Shown: piece after piece, positions 1-11,589 of the stretch
Position numbering within the stretch: position 1 is the first letter of the stretch
Layout: every line of letters starts with the position of its first letter
Origin: Nicotiana tabacum
Lineage: Eukaryota; Streptophyta; Magnoliopsida; Solanales; Solanaceae
Assembly (NCBI RefSeq): GCF_000715075.1
Contig: NC_134089.1
Span: 102,989,157-103,053,156 of the forward strand
Length of the DNA stretch: 64,000 nt
Direction: 5' to 3'
Notes under the pieces: model-generated
The model's database searches: none
The model's input: the letters and a program-made list of their open reading frames with translations, nothing else
Told to the model about the DNA's origin: nothing
Program-made: the position numbers and the translations under genes

Positions 1-1850
1 TAATGATTCATATTAGGAAGTGCGTCTCCTATTAGAATGAACAGGGTTGACTTAGGAAGTGCGTCTCTTAGGAATAAAGATTCATATTAGGAAGTGCATC
101 TCCTACAATATGAGGTTGATGGACTTGGACTAGGAAGTGCGTCTCCTCGGATTGATGATTCAAATTAGAAAGTGCGTCTCCTGCAATGTGAGGTTGAAAG
201 ACTTGGAGGGAATGTAACCCGGGGTTGGTGCCCTGTATCACCGAGAAAGAAGGTAACCAGGGGTTGGCTCCCTATGTCACTAAGAAAGAATGTAACCAAG
301 GGTTGGCACCCTGTATCACTAAGAGGGAATATAATCAAGGGTTGGTGCCCAAACTAGGAAGTGCGTCTCCTATGAGTGAGGTTGAAATATTTGAAGGGAA
401 TATAACCAGGGGTTTATGCCCTATATCACTGAGAAAGAATGTAACCAGGGGTTGGCGCTCTGTATCACTAAGAGGAAATGTAACCAGGGGTTGGCACCCT
501 ATATCACTGAGAAAGAATGTAACCAGAGGTTGGCTCCCTATGTCACTAAGAAAGAATGTAACCAAGGGTTGGCACCCTGTATCACTAAGAGGGAATATAA
601 TCAAGGGTTGGTGCCCAAACTAGGAAGTGCGTCTCCTATGAGTGAGGTTGAAATATTTGAAGGGAATATAACCAGGGGTTTATGCCCTATATCACTGAGA
701 AAGAATGTAACCAGGGGTTGGCGCTCTGTATCACTAAGAGGAAATGTAACCAGGGGTTGGCACCCTATATCACTGAGAAAGAATGTAACCAGAGGTTGGC
801 GCCCTGTATCACTAAGAAGGAATAGCCAGGGGTTGGCGCCTAAACTAGGAAATGCATCTCCTACGAGTGAGGTTGAAAGATTTGGAGGGAATGTAACCAG
901 GGGTTAGTGCCCTGTATCATTAAGAAAGAAATGTAACTAGGGGTTGGCGCCCTGTATCACTAAGAGGAAATGTAACCAGGGGTTGGCACCCTGTATCACC
1001 GAGAAAGAAATGTAACCAGGGGTTTGCGCCCTGTATCACTGAGAAAGAGTGTAACCAGGGGTTGGCGCCCTGTATCACTAAGAAGGAATAGCTAGGGGTT
1101 GGCGCCCAAACTAGAAAGTGCGTCTCCTACGAGTGAGGTTGAAAGATATGGAGGGAATGTAACCAGGGGTTGGTGCCCTGTATCACTGAGAAAGAATGTA
1201 ACCAGGGGTTGGCGCCCTGTATCACTAAGAGGAAATGTAACCAGGGGTTGGAACCCTGTGAGAAAGAATGTAACTAGGGGTTGGCGCCCTGTATCACTGA
1301 GAAAGAAATATAACCAGGGGTTGGCGCCCTGTATCACCGAGAAAGAATGTAACCAAGGGTTGGTGCCCTGTATCACTAAGAAGGAATAGCCAGAGGTTGA
1401 ACCTGTATCACTAAGAAAGAATGTAACCAAGGGTTGACACCCTGTATCACTAAGAAGAAATGTAACCAAGGTTTGGCGCCCTGCATCACTAAGAAGGAAT
1501 ATAATCAAGGGTTGGCGCCTTGTATCAATTGAGAAGGAATGTAACCAGGGGTTTACGCCCTGTATTACTGAGATAGAATATGACTAGAGATTGGCACCAC
1601 GTATCACTGAGAGAATGTAACCAAGGGATGGTGCCTTGTATCACTTACTGAGAAATTATCCAGGGGATAGGATACCTTGTATGAAAATAAAACCTCACTA
1701 AAGATTGTTGTACCTTATATTGGAAAATACAGCTAGGGATTAGTGTACCCTATACTAAACATGCGACTAAGGAGTGGTGTGCCTTATGTCAAAATGGGAC
1801 CTCAACTAAGGACTGATGTACCTTATACTGAAAAATGCAGTGGTTGATGA
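1..1850. repeat. 39-bp minisatellite with 266-bp higher-order repeat (Ogre A 3' region)
   Basis: The basic unit is 39 bp and contains GTAACCAGGGGTTGGCGCCC followed by TGTATCACTGAGAAAGAAT. It is repeated from about 205 to about 1650. A different module of about 50 bp carrying AGGAAGTGCGTCTCCT is interspersed (around 14, 52, 86, 136, 355, 621, 845). The block at 361-626 is repeated at 627 onwards almost base for base, giving a higher-order period of 266 bp. Units after about 1560 become progressively degenerate (CAGGGGATAGGATACCTTGT, then CCTTATACTG), so the edge nearest gag is decaying. Ogre-lineage elements are known for tandem repeats in the 3' UTR, which fits the position. Because 39 is a multiple of three, both strands show accidental open frames with a 13-residue repeat. 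I do not read these as genes. Confidence 0.93.
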
Positions 1851-2924
1851 TGTGATTATTAGCATATCTAGAAAGAAAAAGTAGAGACTTTGAAGAATTT
1901 ACCTTTGGTGACATTCGTCCTTTGATAACTTTATTTCTACACTACTTTGTTTCCTGCTTCAAACAAAGAAAGACTTGTGAGTTTTCAAAGTGGTCGGTTT
2001 GTGGCTTTGAATGCCTTGAGTAGTTTGAATATGCGGCCACCTCATTTTTAGAGAACTGATTTTCCAGTAATGGTACCAAACGGCTAGGAGGCTCTATACC
2101 GTGTACTGGAAACTTTGTCTTTCTAATGTCACCTCTGACTGTTTCATAACCGAATGTCTAAAGTATTGCTGAACCTTGTCTATAGATCAAGTCTTCACTT
2201 GGGCGGTTTTCTCCTTTAAAATCAAACTTGATTATTTTGCGCCTGATATCATCTTATGTCTGTGGTGCTATCAGCTTTCCCCACGAAGCAAATGTTGCTT
2301 AGCGACCTTTTGGATTTCTTTGAAACACTATATTCGGCTTATCTGAGGAGATTACTGATGGATTCGTGCCTTTGTCAATGCCGCGTATGCCCCACATCCT
2401 TTATTTTGCACTTCCAAGAAATAGTGACCAATTTTATGGCCCTTTCTTTATTGTCTTCTAAACAAGTAGACTAGCAAACTTTTGGAACTTTCATTGGCAT
2501 AAACCCTCAAATCTCGTTTAGCTTCAACAAACTTATTGTGCATGTTGCTTCCTGGGTATGTCCTCTTCGATGTGCTAGGACAGAAGTCGCTTTGTATAAT
2601 TGGAAAGCTGGTAACAGATTTTGAAATCATTTCTCGGTTGTTTTAAGAAATATTGAATCAAAATAAAAATTCAAATGGACAAAATGAAGCGATGTAAAAG
2701 TGAGAAGGAATAATATTTAACTGAAAATGCCACTTTACTGGGAGAGAGAAAAAAAGGGTCTCCTTTGAATATGGTAGCCAACTTTAATGGTCATGACATG
2801 CATTTTGGACTGAGCGGCCGAATCTATCCAACCAATCTACCCTTTCTTCTTGTTGTTCCTTTTCGTCTTTGAAGTTGGCCTCTTTATGCCAATCATTTTC
2901 ATCAAATCACAGCTCACCTTCGAC

Positions 2925-3030
2925 CAGTAGTGCCCTGAAAGGTTTTCACCAACCGGCCTCTCTCATTTATTTATCTCTACTTACCATCACCTTACAGTGC
3001 CCATGAGGGTTTTCACCAATAAGACTCTCT
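2925..3030. repeat. Pair of GGTTTTCACC motifs
   Basis: Two copies of a dispersed motif, at about 2925-2964 and 2988-3030. Each reads AGTGCC, then a short inverted repeat (CCT-GAA-AGG in the first, CCC-ATGA-GGG in the second), then GGTTTTCACCAA and a CTCTCT tail. The same pair with the same spacing occurs in both tandem Ogre units (40389-40496 and 54592-54700). Confidence 0.7.
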
Positions 3031-3357
3031 GTTTTCATTCATTATCTCTTCTTTGTTTTCGCCTTTTTGTGCGAGCAACTTGACATTGTTCTACGTTGTG
3101 TGACAACTGTTGCTTAATGCATGTTTCCCTTGACATTCTTAAGACTATTTGGAAGGTCTTTATTTGAAAGTCTTTTGGAGAGGTTTAGAAAGAAAGGTCA
3201 CATTAAGGCTCAAAATAGACTCAAGATGAAATGGTTGTATATTTACAATTATTGGAATCGACTCTTCATAAAAATAATTAAAAAAAAATCTACTCCAATT
3301 TCATATACTGGGGAATTTTTATTTTTGATTTGGTTAGACTGAGCCCTAGTGTAGAGC

Positions 3358-3399
3358 TGACTACATATCCTATAAAGGAATCAAGTGAAACGTCGTTCA
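3358..3399. repeat. Degenerate copy of the two-level hairpin motif
   Basis: Reads CTACATATCC, TATAA, AGGAATCAAG and ACGTCGTTC. The inner stem TCCT/AGGA is intact. The outer stem is partly decayed (CGTCG instead of CGTAG). It lies at the place equivalent to the better-preserved copy at 40901-40949 in the tandem unit. Confidence 0.55.
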
Positions 3400-4204
3400 A
3401 AGTAACACGAAAGATTTCTTTGTTGTTTTTCTTTTCATTTTTCTTTTCTCTTTCTTATTTTTTTTTATATATAATCAAATTGTCCTAGCTCCTATTTTTC
3501 GGTGGCATGGATCTTCAATAATTTTTTTTTCTTATACTTGATTCCAAAAGAGGGGGGTCAAAGAAAAATAAAACAGGCTCAAAATGGGTAATGAAGGGTA
3601 TAAAGTGTTTGGGTAGCAGAAAAAGGGCCTCCTAGCCTCAAGAATGTCAAACATTCTATCTCTTCTCAGGTTCGGAATTGATGGCCATGACTATCTTCTT
3701 GGTTTTGTCAGTCGCATAGCTCTGTAGTCAATATCTTGTTCGCAACAAATGACCTTGGAGCTACTTTTTCTTGGTCTTTGCCTTGATGTGAAATGATGCA
3801 CTTCAGTACCAACTAATCCATTTAATATTCCCTGGAATGCACCTTCTTGGAGATTTGGGTCATCTTCCCTGATATGATTAGATTATGGCAGGCCGTAGCC
3901 AAAAAGCCTTTCATCAATTAGTCCAACTAGGCTTCAAAACTTTCAATTATTCTTAAACCGGTATTCAATGATAGGTTTGAGATAAACATCTTTAAGCTTT
4001 ACGGATACGACTATATTAGTTCCATATGACACAGGCTTATCATCACAGTTCTTCAACCTCTTATTTATCCTCCAAGTGTCTTTTCTCGATTCAATTCAAG
4101 ATTGGACATGCTTTCTAAAATCAATCTGAAATCTCCGCATGCATGTCATGTCACTAAAATTGGTGTGAAAGAAATATATATGCAAGAATAATTAAATATA
4201 ATGG

Positions 4205-4544
4205 ATTAAAATGACGCAAAGCAAAAAATTTCATTTCATTGATTAAAGGATAGAGAGATTTGATGACAGGACAAACAAACAACATCTGGATCACAACCTC
4301 GAAGTAATCCAGATGATAGAAATAATGACAAAATAGTTACCAAGACTCCTTTCTGGAAAGGAGAGGAGTGACTCATTAAAATGGCACAAAGCAAAAAAAT
4401 TCATTTCATTGATTAAAGGATAGAGAGGTTTGATGACAGGACAAACAAACAACATCTGGATCACAACCTCGAAGTAATCCAGATGATAGAAATAATGACA
4501 AAATAAGTTACCAAGACTCCTTTCCGGCAAGGAGAGGAGTGACT
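4205..4544. repeat. 170-bp direct tandem duplication
   Basis: Bases 4205-4374 are repeated at 4375-4544 with few differences. Both copies begin ATTAAAATG, contain TTTCATTTCATTGATTAAAG and GGACAAACAAACAACATCTG, and end with a GGAGAGGAGTGACT segment. The sequence corresponds to about 41905-42060 of the tandem Ogre unit, where only one copy is present. The duplication is therefore private to Ogre A. Confidence 0.9.
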
Positions 4545-4689
4545 TTCCAATTACCAAGCTCGATATCTTAGCTAAGCATTTGCACATCAGCATCAAACAA
4601 GACCTTCAATAATTTTGAACGCATTGCATTCAGTGGACGGATTCTTGACCTTTTCATCAAACTGTCCCCATATTCCTTAACATTGTTAA

Positions 4690-6389
4690 TCATCTAAGCA
4701 TTGTGTGATTTGTCATGACATTTAGGATGTAATTATCTTGGACCACGATCATCTCTTCTTGAATCATCATTTCTATTTCCTTTTTCAAAACTCGACAATC
4801 CTCAGTGCTATGCCCCTAGACCTTAGAATGGTACACGCATTGTACAACAAGCTTAAAACCTTTTGTATATGGATCAGGAACATACCCTTGAAGTGACTCA
4901 ATCATACCACAACATTTAAACCTTTCAAACAAACTTGTGTAGGATTCTACGATTGGCGTGAAATCATCCCTCTGCTTATGTTCCCTTTCATACTCTTCTT
5001 TTGTACGAGGGTTCTAGGGTGATTGAGAGTTCTTCTATCGCGGATGAAGGTATGTTAAAGCTGGGGCCCACATTTATTGGCGATTGGATGGTTTGGCATA
5101 AGACTGAGCATGGAATGTTGCATACTGTGGAGAAACTGAGTATCGTGGATCCGGAGGTTGAGATGCTCCCCTTTGGCCTCTTTTTGCCTGTGATGCCATC
5201 ATGGCCTCCTCATCTTTCTTATTTTGGTAAACAAGGCTATCCGGGCTATTCTATATTTCTTAGGTAGTTGCTTTGAGAGCCGCTTGACTTATAATTCATC
5301 CTGTATTGAGGCCATTGTCGATCATTTCTCCTATCTTGATTGCATCAGCAAAAGGTCTGCCCATTGCGGACATCATATTTTGAAAATAAAGGAAGACAGT
5401 GATTAACTCATGGTCATCCATGGGTGGCTTAACTCTAGATGCTTTCTCTCTCCACCTAACGGCATACCCCCTGAAGCTTTCAGTCGGCTTTTTCTTCATA
5501 TTAGACATGGAATTACAATATGGTGTAATATCAATATTGTACTGAAATTGTTTGATGAAGGCATGAGCCATGTCGTCAAACATGCCAGTGAGAGATATCT
5601 TGCTCAATGAACCATTCAAAGGCTACCCCTACCAAACTTTCCCCAAAATAAGCCATCAACAACTTTTCATTTTTCCGGCAGCCCTCAGCTAGGTCAGTAC
5701 CTTTTCAAGTGGGCGATAGGGTCACCGTGTCTATCATATTTCTCAAATTTTGGGGTCTTGGACACTGGTGGCAAATGGGTGTGAGGGAACATGCATAGAT
5801 CACTGAATGAAACACTTTTTTGACCATCTATTCCTTGTATGTTCTGCTCAAGGCTTTTCATTTTTCTGGCCAACTCATCTGGCTCATCCATCTTGGCATC
5901 CTTTTTAGTTTCTGCAGGTGACTCGTACAGAGAAGTCTGATTATATGGAGCCGCGACCCTGAAAGCCATGTTTGGAGAATAGTATTGTCCATCATAAGCA
6001 TGAGATGGCGGCTCATTATTTGGCCTCGTAACAGGAGGTGGTAGCGGAATTGTATACACATGCACACCAGACATGATGAGAGGTGTGTTCCTAACCTATG
6101 CGGTAGGAGGCTCCACATTAGAGGTACCAGGGCCGACATGGAAGTTGTAATTTGGCACATACCCTAGTGGTAGAATGTGATCGCTCGTTGCAGAGAGAGG
6201 TGGTTGAGTAGCCAGGGGTATGGTGGAAGTTCCCTCAGAGGCACCCTGGGGTGGAGGTTGACCAAAAACCCAAGCTTGATATACATCTAACAGTTGCTGT
6301 CTCAATTTTCTTATTTCCTCTAACTCTTGCTCGGCTGACTGACCCTGGGGATTGTCACTGAGCAACTCGATTTCATTAGTGTTATCCAT
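4690..6389 (-). pseudogene. Ogre A gag, broken
   Basis: This is a decayed gag structural protein gene, read right to left. The likely start is the ATG at 6389, because the N-terminal acidic stretch and the following YQAWVFGQ motif line up with the start of the intact tandem-unit gag (YQAWSTGQ). Open pieces are 6443-6096, 6074-5694 and 5619-5296, separated by stops. The middle piece carries MKSLEQ, DLCMFP, PKFEKYDRHGDPIAHL, equivalent to VKSLEQ, DLCLFP, PKFDLYNGHGDPVTHL in the intact copy. The third carries FQYNIDITPY and ESFRGYAVRWRE of the gag capsid-like domain. A zinc-knuckle-like YHSK...GHSTEDC lies near 4790-4860 with its first cysteines no longer clean. It is much more diverged than the tandem units. 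Several in-frame stops make it non-functional. Confidence 0.85.
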
Positions 6390-7022
6390 TACTACTGGTC
6401 CCTTAGATCTTATGAAGTAATGATGTGTTGCCAGATTCACCACAAACCAATCACCTTAAACTTACTTGATAAGAGACAAGAAACGTGTTGGGATTAAGCA
6501 TTTTACAGATATGAATCACACTTAATAAGTCATGCTCCTAACATCAAACATGCTTTTGGAAGGCTTCAATGTTTCATTTCGGCTTATCAGGTTGCTACTT
6601 ATTGACGCTCTTATTTTCTTCTCTCTATTTTCTTGCTTTTCTTTTCACTCGCCTCATTTTGATCCTGCAATTTAGAACCGTTGAAGAATATTTCGATCGA
6701 ACCTTTTGGGGATTTCCTAAGTATCATGTCGCCGCATGAATCAGATCATTACGTAGTTCAGGAAAATCAGAAATAAAGTAAACAAATTAACTCTCGTTTT
6801 TTTTTACTCATATACAAATAACTCCAAAGAAAGTTCCTAATAAGGAAAATATTTTGGATTTTTTTTGTAAAAAGAAAGGCTTCAAAAGTAAGAATTTTTT
6901 TTTGGATTTAATTTTTTTATTGAATTCTTGAAAGAAAGACTTCTAAACAAAGATATTTTTCTTTTTTTTAAAAAAAAAGTTTTTTTTTGATTTTTTTTGA
7001 TTTTTTCATTTTTGAAAGAAAG
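6390..7022 (-). other. Ogre A 5' UTR, part left of the Tekay insertion
   Basis: Low-complexity sequence rich in poly-T/poly-A and GAAAGAAAG. It contains one copy of the two-level hairpin motif at 6711-6761. It continues at 20815 after the inserted chromovirus. No gene seen. Confidence 0.75.
6711..6761. repeat. Two-level hairpin motif, copy F
   Basis: Reads GATTTCCTAAGTATCATG, TCGCCG, CATGAATCAGATC and ACGTAGTTC. The inner stem TCATG/CATGA is perfect. The outer stem is weakened (CTAAG against CGTAG). It is equivalent in place to copy B at 44338-44390, just upstream of gag. Confidence 0.75.
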
Positions 7023-9546
7023 TGCCACGACCCATTTCCATAATAGGTCATGATGGCGCCCGACACCATTGTCAGGAAAGCCAACGCGGAAAAATATAAT
7101 TAAGTTCTCATTTTACTTTTACCCAAAAATAGGTGAGGCAGATTCTCAAATTAAAGTTAAGATCAGAAGCGATAATTAATGAATCAAAAGATTATACAAC
7201 CAAAAAGCAAATGTCTACCACTGTGTGCCAAGACCTGGTGTCACAAGTAATATGCAACTAGTAGAATGTACGAAAAGGTAACTCTATCCTACTGTCTGAA
7301 ATAGAATAGACAACCAAAAGTAAAGAAAGACTCCATCGAGCTACAGAATGGCATAGGAAGGGAGCAGCTCACCCTAGAATCTCGGGCTGGATCAAGAGTA
7401 TGCACCAGCCTGGTAACCAGATGTACCTGCCTCAGATCATGTACAATTAAGTACAGAAGTATAGTATGAGTACATAAACAATATGTACCCAGTAAGTATC
7501 CCGTCTAATCTCGAAGAAGTAGAGACGAGAGGTCGACTCGATACTTACTAGGGTCAAATAATATGAGATTAATTTATAATAAGCAGGGATAGCACAAGTT
7601 ATAAGCATTTAATAAGTGTAGAATAACAGTTCCTTTCAAAATATTCTCTTGTGATATATATATATATATATATATATCAAGCAGATATGAAGTCCAGTCC
7701 ACAGAGAAAACACTAAGCAAGAACATGCGCAAATAATACCAAGGGACGTACGACCGGATCCAACATAAAAATAAATTGTGCACTGCCGAGGGTCGAACGG
7801 CTCGAACCATAGATGCATATATTACCCCGCTCGCAAATCAACCATGCGACGCGGTCAAATATAATTAAACACAGCAACAGGTAGACAATAGTATATAACT
7901 CTAGAACAATTATTCACAGGTATGTTAAATTTCTCTTTAAAAGGCCAAGGAAACTAAGGTTCCTACCACTAGTCTCATTTAACTTAATCAACATGGTTTA
8001 TACGTATCCGAATTTAAGCATCAAGTTACAAGTATATCACATAGAGCATGCTTATGGGTCCTAGACTATCCGGACTTAGCATAATAGTAGCTACGCATGG
8101 ACTCTCATCACCTAGTGTGTACGTAGCCCCCGCATATAGTGACAATTTATTCAATTATTACACCTATGGGGACAATTCCCTCTTACAAGGTTAGAAAGGA
8201 GACTCACCTCGCTCCAAAGTGCACTTCCAAATGCCAAGAACAAGTCCAAGCCCTCAATTCGGAGCCGAACAATCCCAAACTAGTTAAATGAAGTAAGAAC
8301 TAGTTAATATAGGCTCACAAGATCGAATTCTAGCTATTTAAGCAATTTACCAACCATTAACACAAGTTTCCTAAATTCCGACCCCGGGCCCACGTGCCCG
8401 GATTCCGTGATTTTTCGAAGGATGTTGTTCTCTACAACCTAAGGATCAATAATATATGATTTCTAATTAATTCCAAGTTTTATTAAAACCCTAGGTTTTT
8501 GCTCTAACCCCATGATTTCACCTTAACATTAGTGTTTAATCTACCTAAGACAATGATATTAGACTAGAAATAGGTAGCACACACTTACCTCAAGATGCTA
8601 GGTGAAGTTCTTCTCTCAAAAGCTACCAAATCGCCCAATGGAGGAGTGGAAATGTGATAAAATGACTTAGAACCCGCAATAAATGAACCTCACTGCCTAG
8701 CGATTTCCGCATCTACGGTCAGGGGACCGCATCTGCGAGAGATAGGCCGCACCTGCGAAAATGGGCCAAAGAGCTGGGACCGCATCTGCGGTCTCGCACT
8801 TGCGGTCCACCAATCGCAAGTGCGGTTATGACAGAAGTAGCAAGCTTCAGCTCTTTCTAAAAATTTTCACTTCACTCAAGCCTCGTCCGAATGACGCTCA
8901 GGGCTCCCGGGCCCCGTCTGAACATACCAATAAGTCTGAAATCACGATATGGACCTACTCGAACCTTCGGAACACCTGAAACAACGCTAAATCTAGTAAT
9001 CACCCCCTAAAACCAAATGAATTAAACTTATGAACTTCAAGTTCTTAATTTTCCTCTAACGGGCCAAAATGCCCTTAAACTACTCGGATTGACACCAAAT
9101 TTTATGGAGAAGTCTTAAATGATACTTCGGACCTATACCGGGCTTCGGAACCAACATACGAGACTGATACCCATGAAATCAACCATTACTTAGTTTCTTT
9201 AAATCCTTAAAACTTCAGATTAACAATTTCTAATAAAAATTCATTTCTTGGGCTAGGAACCTCGAAATTTGATTCCGGACATACGCCTAGGTCCCATATT
9301 TTCCCACGGACCCTCCGAGACTATCAAATCGTGAATCCGGGTCTGTTTTCCCAAAATGTTGACCAAAGTCAAACTTAGTCTTTTACGAAAAATCCTAAGG
9401 AATCAAATGGGCATATTTTACTCAAAACCATTCCAAATCTCGAACCAACCGCCCCCGCCAGTCGTAAATTAGCTAAAGCACGTACGAGAAGTTTTATTTA
9501 GGGGAACAGGGTTCTAAAAGGCAAAACGACCAGGCGGGTCGTTACA
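7023..9546 (-). repeat. 3' LTR of the Tekay-type element
   Basis: On the plus strand it runs from TGCCACGACCC (the right copy has TGTCACGACCC) to GGGTCGTTACA. It has a (TA)n run at 7653-7677 and a GC-rich cluster at 8700-8830 with repeated GCATCTGCGG and GCACCTGCG words and their complements. It aligns along its whole length with 14798-20814 once the solo LTR is removed. It has about 80 bp around 9310-9395 that is missing from the right copy. Confidence 0.93.
7653..7677. repeat. (TA)n microsatellite
   Basis: About 12 TA units inside the Tekay 3' LTR. The equivalent place in the other LTR (about 18922-18932) has only a short run. Confidence 0.95.
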
Positions 9547-9559
9547 TTCTCCACATCTT
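9547..9559 (-). other. Polypurine tract of the Tekay-type element (degenerate)
   Basis: Minus-strand AAGATGTGGAGAA directly abuts the TGTAACGACC start of the 3' LTR, where the plus-strand primer tract must lie. It is interrupted by two T residues. Confidence 0.7.
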
Positions 9560-9740
9560 AAACAAACGTTCATCCTCGAGCGTACATAGAAAAGTACCTG
9601 GGCTGCTGAATAAATGGGGATATCTACTCCGCATGTCCTCCTCGGACTCCCAGGTTGCCTTCTCGACTGGTTGGCCCCTCCACCGGACCTTTACCATAGA
9701 AATTTCTTGGATCTCAACTGGCAATCCTGTCTATCAATAA
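9547..9740 (-). pseudogene. Integrase C-terminal chromodomain, broken
   Basis: The minus-strand frame reads VKVRWRGQPVEKATWESEED and then MRSRYPHLF, the typical aromatic-cage end of the chromodomain of Tekay-type integrases. Chromodomains at the integrase C-terminus are thought to target insertion to heterochromatin by reading histone marks. A stop separates it from the upstream integrase frame at about 9725-9800. The open frame runs into the 3' LTR edge at 9542, as expected for the end of the polyprotein. The domain identity is clear. It cannot be functional in this copy. Confidence 0.88.
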
Positions 9741-9797
9741 TGGCAATTGGCTCTTCCTCATAGCCCAAGCTCTCATCCAACTGAATAGTACTGAAGT

Positions 9798-10930
9798 CTA
9801 ACACATGGGACAAGTTGGAGTGATACTTTCGAAGCATCGATACATGGAAAACTGATGAACTCCCGATAATCTAGGGGGTAAGGCAAGCTCATAGGCAACC
9901 TCCCCAACTCTCATGAACACCTCAAAGGGACCGATAAACCTTGGGCTCAACTTGCCCTTCTTCCCGAACCTCATAATGCCTTTCATTGGCGAGACTTTCA
10001 AGAGAACCTTCTCGCCAACCATAAATGATACATCACGTGCCTTCAGATCCGCGTAACTCTTCTGTCTAGACTGAGCTATGCGAGGCCTCTCCTGAATCAA
10101 CTTCACCTTATCCAAGTCATCATGTACCAAGTCTGTACCATACAACTTAGCCTCACCAGGCTCGAACCACCCGATAGGAAAACGACAACGGCGACCATAT
10201 AAAGCCTCGTATGGAGCTATCTCAATGTTGGACTGATAGCTGTTATTATATGTAAACTCTGCCAAGGCAAGAACTGATCCCACTGCCCTGCAAAGTCAAT
10301 CACACATGCTCTAAGCATGTCCTCTAAAATCTGAACTGTCTGCTCTGACTGACCGTCGGTCTGAGGATGGAATGTTATGCTAAGCTCTACACGGGTCCCC
10401 AACTCACTCTGAACGGCTCTCTAGAAATGGTAAGTGAACCTAGGGCCTCTATCTGATATGATGGAAATAGGCACACTATGCAACTGGACTATCTCCCGAA
10501 TGTAAATCTGAGCATACCTCTCCGCTGTATAAGTAGTCGTCGCTGGAATGAAGTGAGCCGACTTGGTCAACCTATCAATAATGAACCACACTAAATCGAA
10601 CTTCCGCAAAGTCCGCGGCAACCCAACTACGAAATCCATGGTGATATACTCCCACTTCCACTCCGGTATAGGCATCTGCTGAAGTAGGCCACCCGGTCTC
10701 TTGTGTTCATACTTGACATGCTGGTAATTCAAACACTTAGACATATGCTCCACTATGTCTTTCTTCATTCTCTGCCACCAATAATGTTGCCTCAAGTCAC
10801 GATACATCTTCGTAACACCCGTATGAATGGAATACCACGAATTGTGAGCCTCCTCTAGAATCCTCTCCCTCAGACCATCAACATTAGGAACACATAAATG
10901 ACCCTGATGTTGCAAAACACCATCCTCACC
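9798..10930 (-). pseudogene. Ty3/gypsy integrase, broken
   Basis: Integrase joins the cDNA to the chromosome. From N- to C-terminus (right to left) I see the HHCC zinc region with EEAHNSWYSIHTGVTKMY and then EHMSKCLNYQ. The second cysteine of the CxxC pair is now tyrosine (codon at 10724-10726). Next comes the catalytic core: ITMDFVVGLP with the first Asp, SDRGPRFT with the second Asp, and QTDGQSEQT with the Glu. A GPY/F-type module follows (GEKVLLKVSPMKG, LSPRFIGPFEV). The frame is broken by a stop at about 10421 (after FTYHF) and by a frame change near 10283-10217. The DDE residues survive but the zinc finger and the frame do not. Confidence 0.93.
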
Positions 10931-11014
10931 AATAGAAATCTCCTTGGAACCTCCTTGAAGTACCGTCTCCCTGAGACCGCCAAATGTGGGATCATTGAAC
11001 TACCGGGTCTTGAT

Positions 11015-11580
11015 CTACCCCAATAACGAAGACTGCGCAATCACACACTCAAGGACTCGGCTAGGCTCTGAAATGTCCAACCTCACAAGTCTGTTAGCCA
11101 AGGACTGAATGTCCAAAGATAGTGGCCTCTCTACTGCTGGAATGAATGTCACGCTATCCATAATCTCTGCCTTTCTGCTTAAGTCATCTGCGACCACATT
11201 TGTCTTGCCTGGATGATAAAGAATGGTGATGTCATAATCCTTCAGTAACTCAAGCCACATGCGCTGCCTCAACTTAAGATCCCTCTACTTGAACAAATGC
11301 TGTAAGTTGTGATGATCAGTATAAACCTCACATGACACCCCATACAGATAATGCCTCTATATCTTAAGAGCATGAACAATCGCGACCAACTCTAGATTGT
11401 GCACAGGATAATTCTTCTCATGAACCTTCAGTTGACGCGAAGCATATGCAATAACTCGCCCCTCTTGCATCAATACACATCCCAAGCCAACGCGTGAAGC
11501 ATTGCAATATACCATATACATCCCCGAGCTAAAAGGCAATACAAGAACTGGTGCTGTAGTCAAAGCTATCTTGAGCTTCT
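11015..11580 (-). pseudogene. RNase H domain, broken
   Basis: RNase H removes the RNA strand during reverse transcription. The frame 11563-11357 reads [16 protein letters not shown] and [20 protein letters not shown], followed by [11 protein letters not shown]. The expected first catalytic Asp of the (S)DAS motif is Asn here. After stops at about 11356 and 11283 the domain continues with YTDHHNLQHLF (the last Asp region) and WLELLKDYDITILYHPGKTN, then VVADDLSRK. It joins the RT upstream and the integrase downstream, so the order is that of Ty3/gypsy pol. Confidence 0.9.
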
Positions 11581-11589
11581 GGAAGCTCT

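Larger units (their letters stand above)
1851..4204 (-). other. Ogre A 3' non-coding region between gag and the tandem array
   Basis: No gene is supported here. Parts are recognisably related to the tandem Ogre units. The stretch from 3540 (ATTCCAAAAGAGGGG, then GGCTCAAAA, AAAGTGTTTGG) to about 3700 (GAATTGATGGCCATG) matches, in order, the stretch 41030-41210 of internal 1 (ATTCCAAAAGAGGGG, GGCTCAAAA, AAAGTGTTTGG, GAATTGATAGCCATG). The two families therefore share the same collapsed pol region. It also holds a pair of GGTTTTCACC motifs (2925-3030), a degenerate copy of the two-level hairpin motif (3358-3399) and poly-T tracts. I cannot recognise an RT stub here. Confidence 0.6.

Noticed and set aside
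172..1508. Open frames on both strands with a 13-residue repeat
   Set aside because: They come from the 39-bp period with no stop in the unit; no start context, and both strands are open equally.
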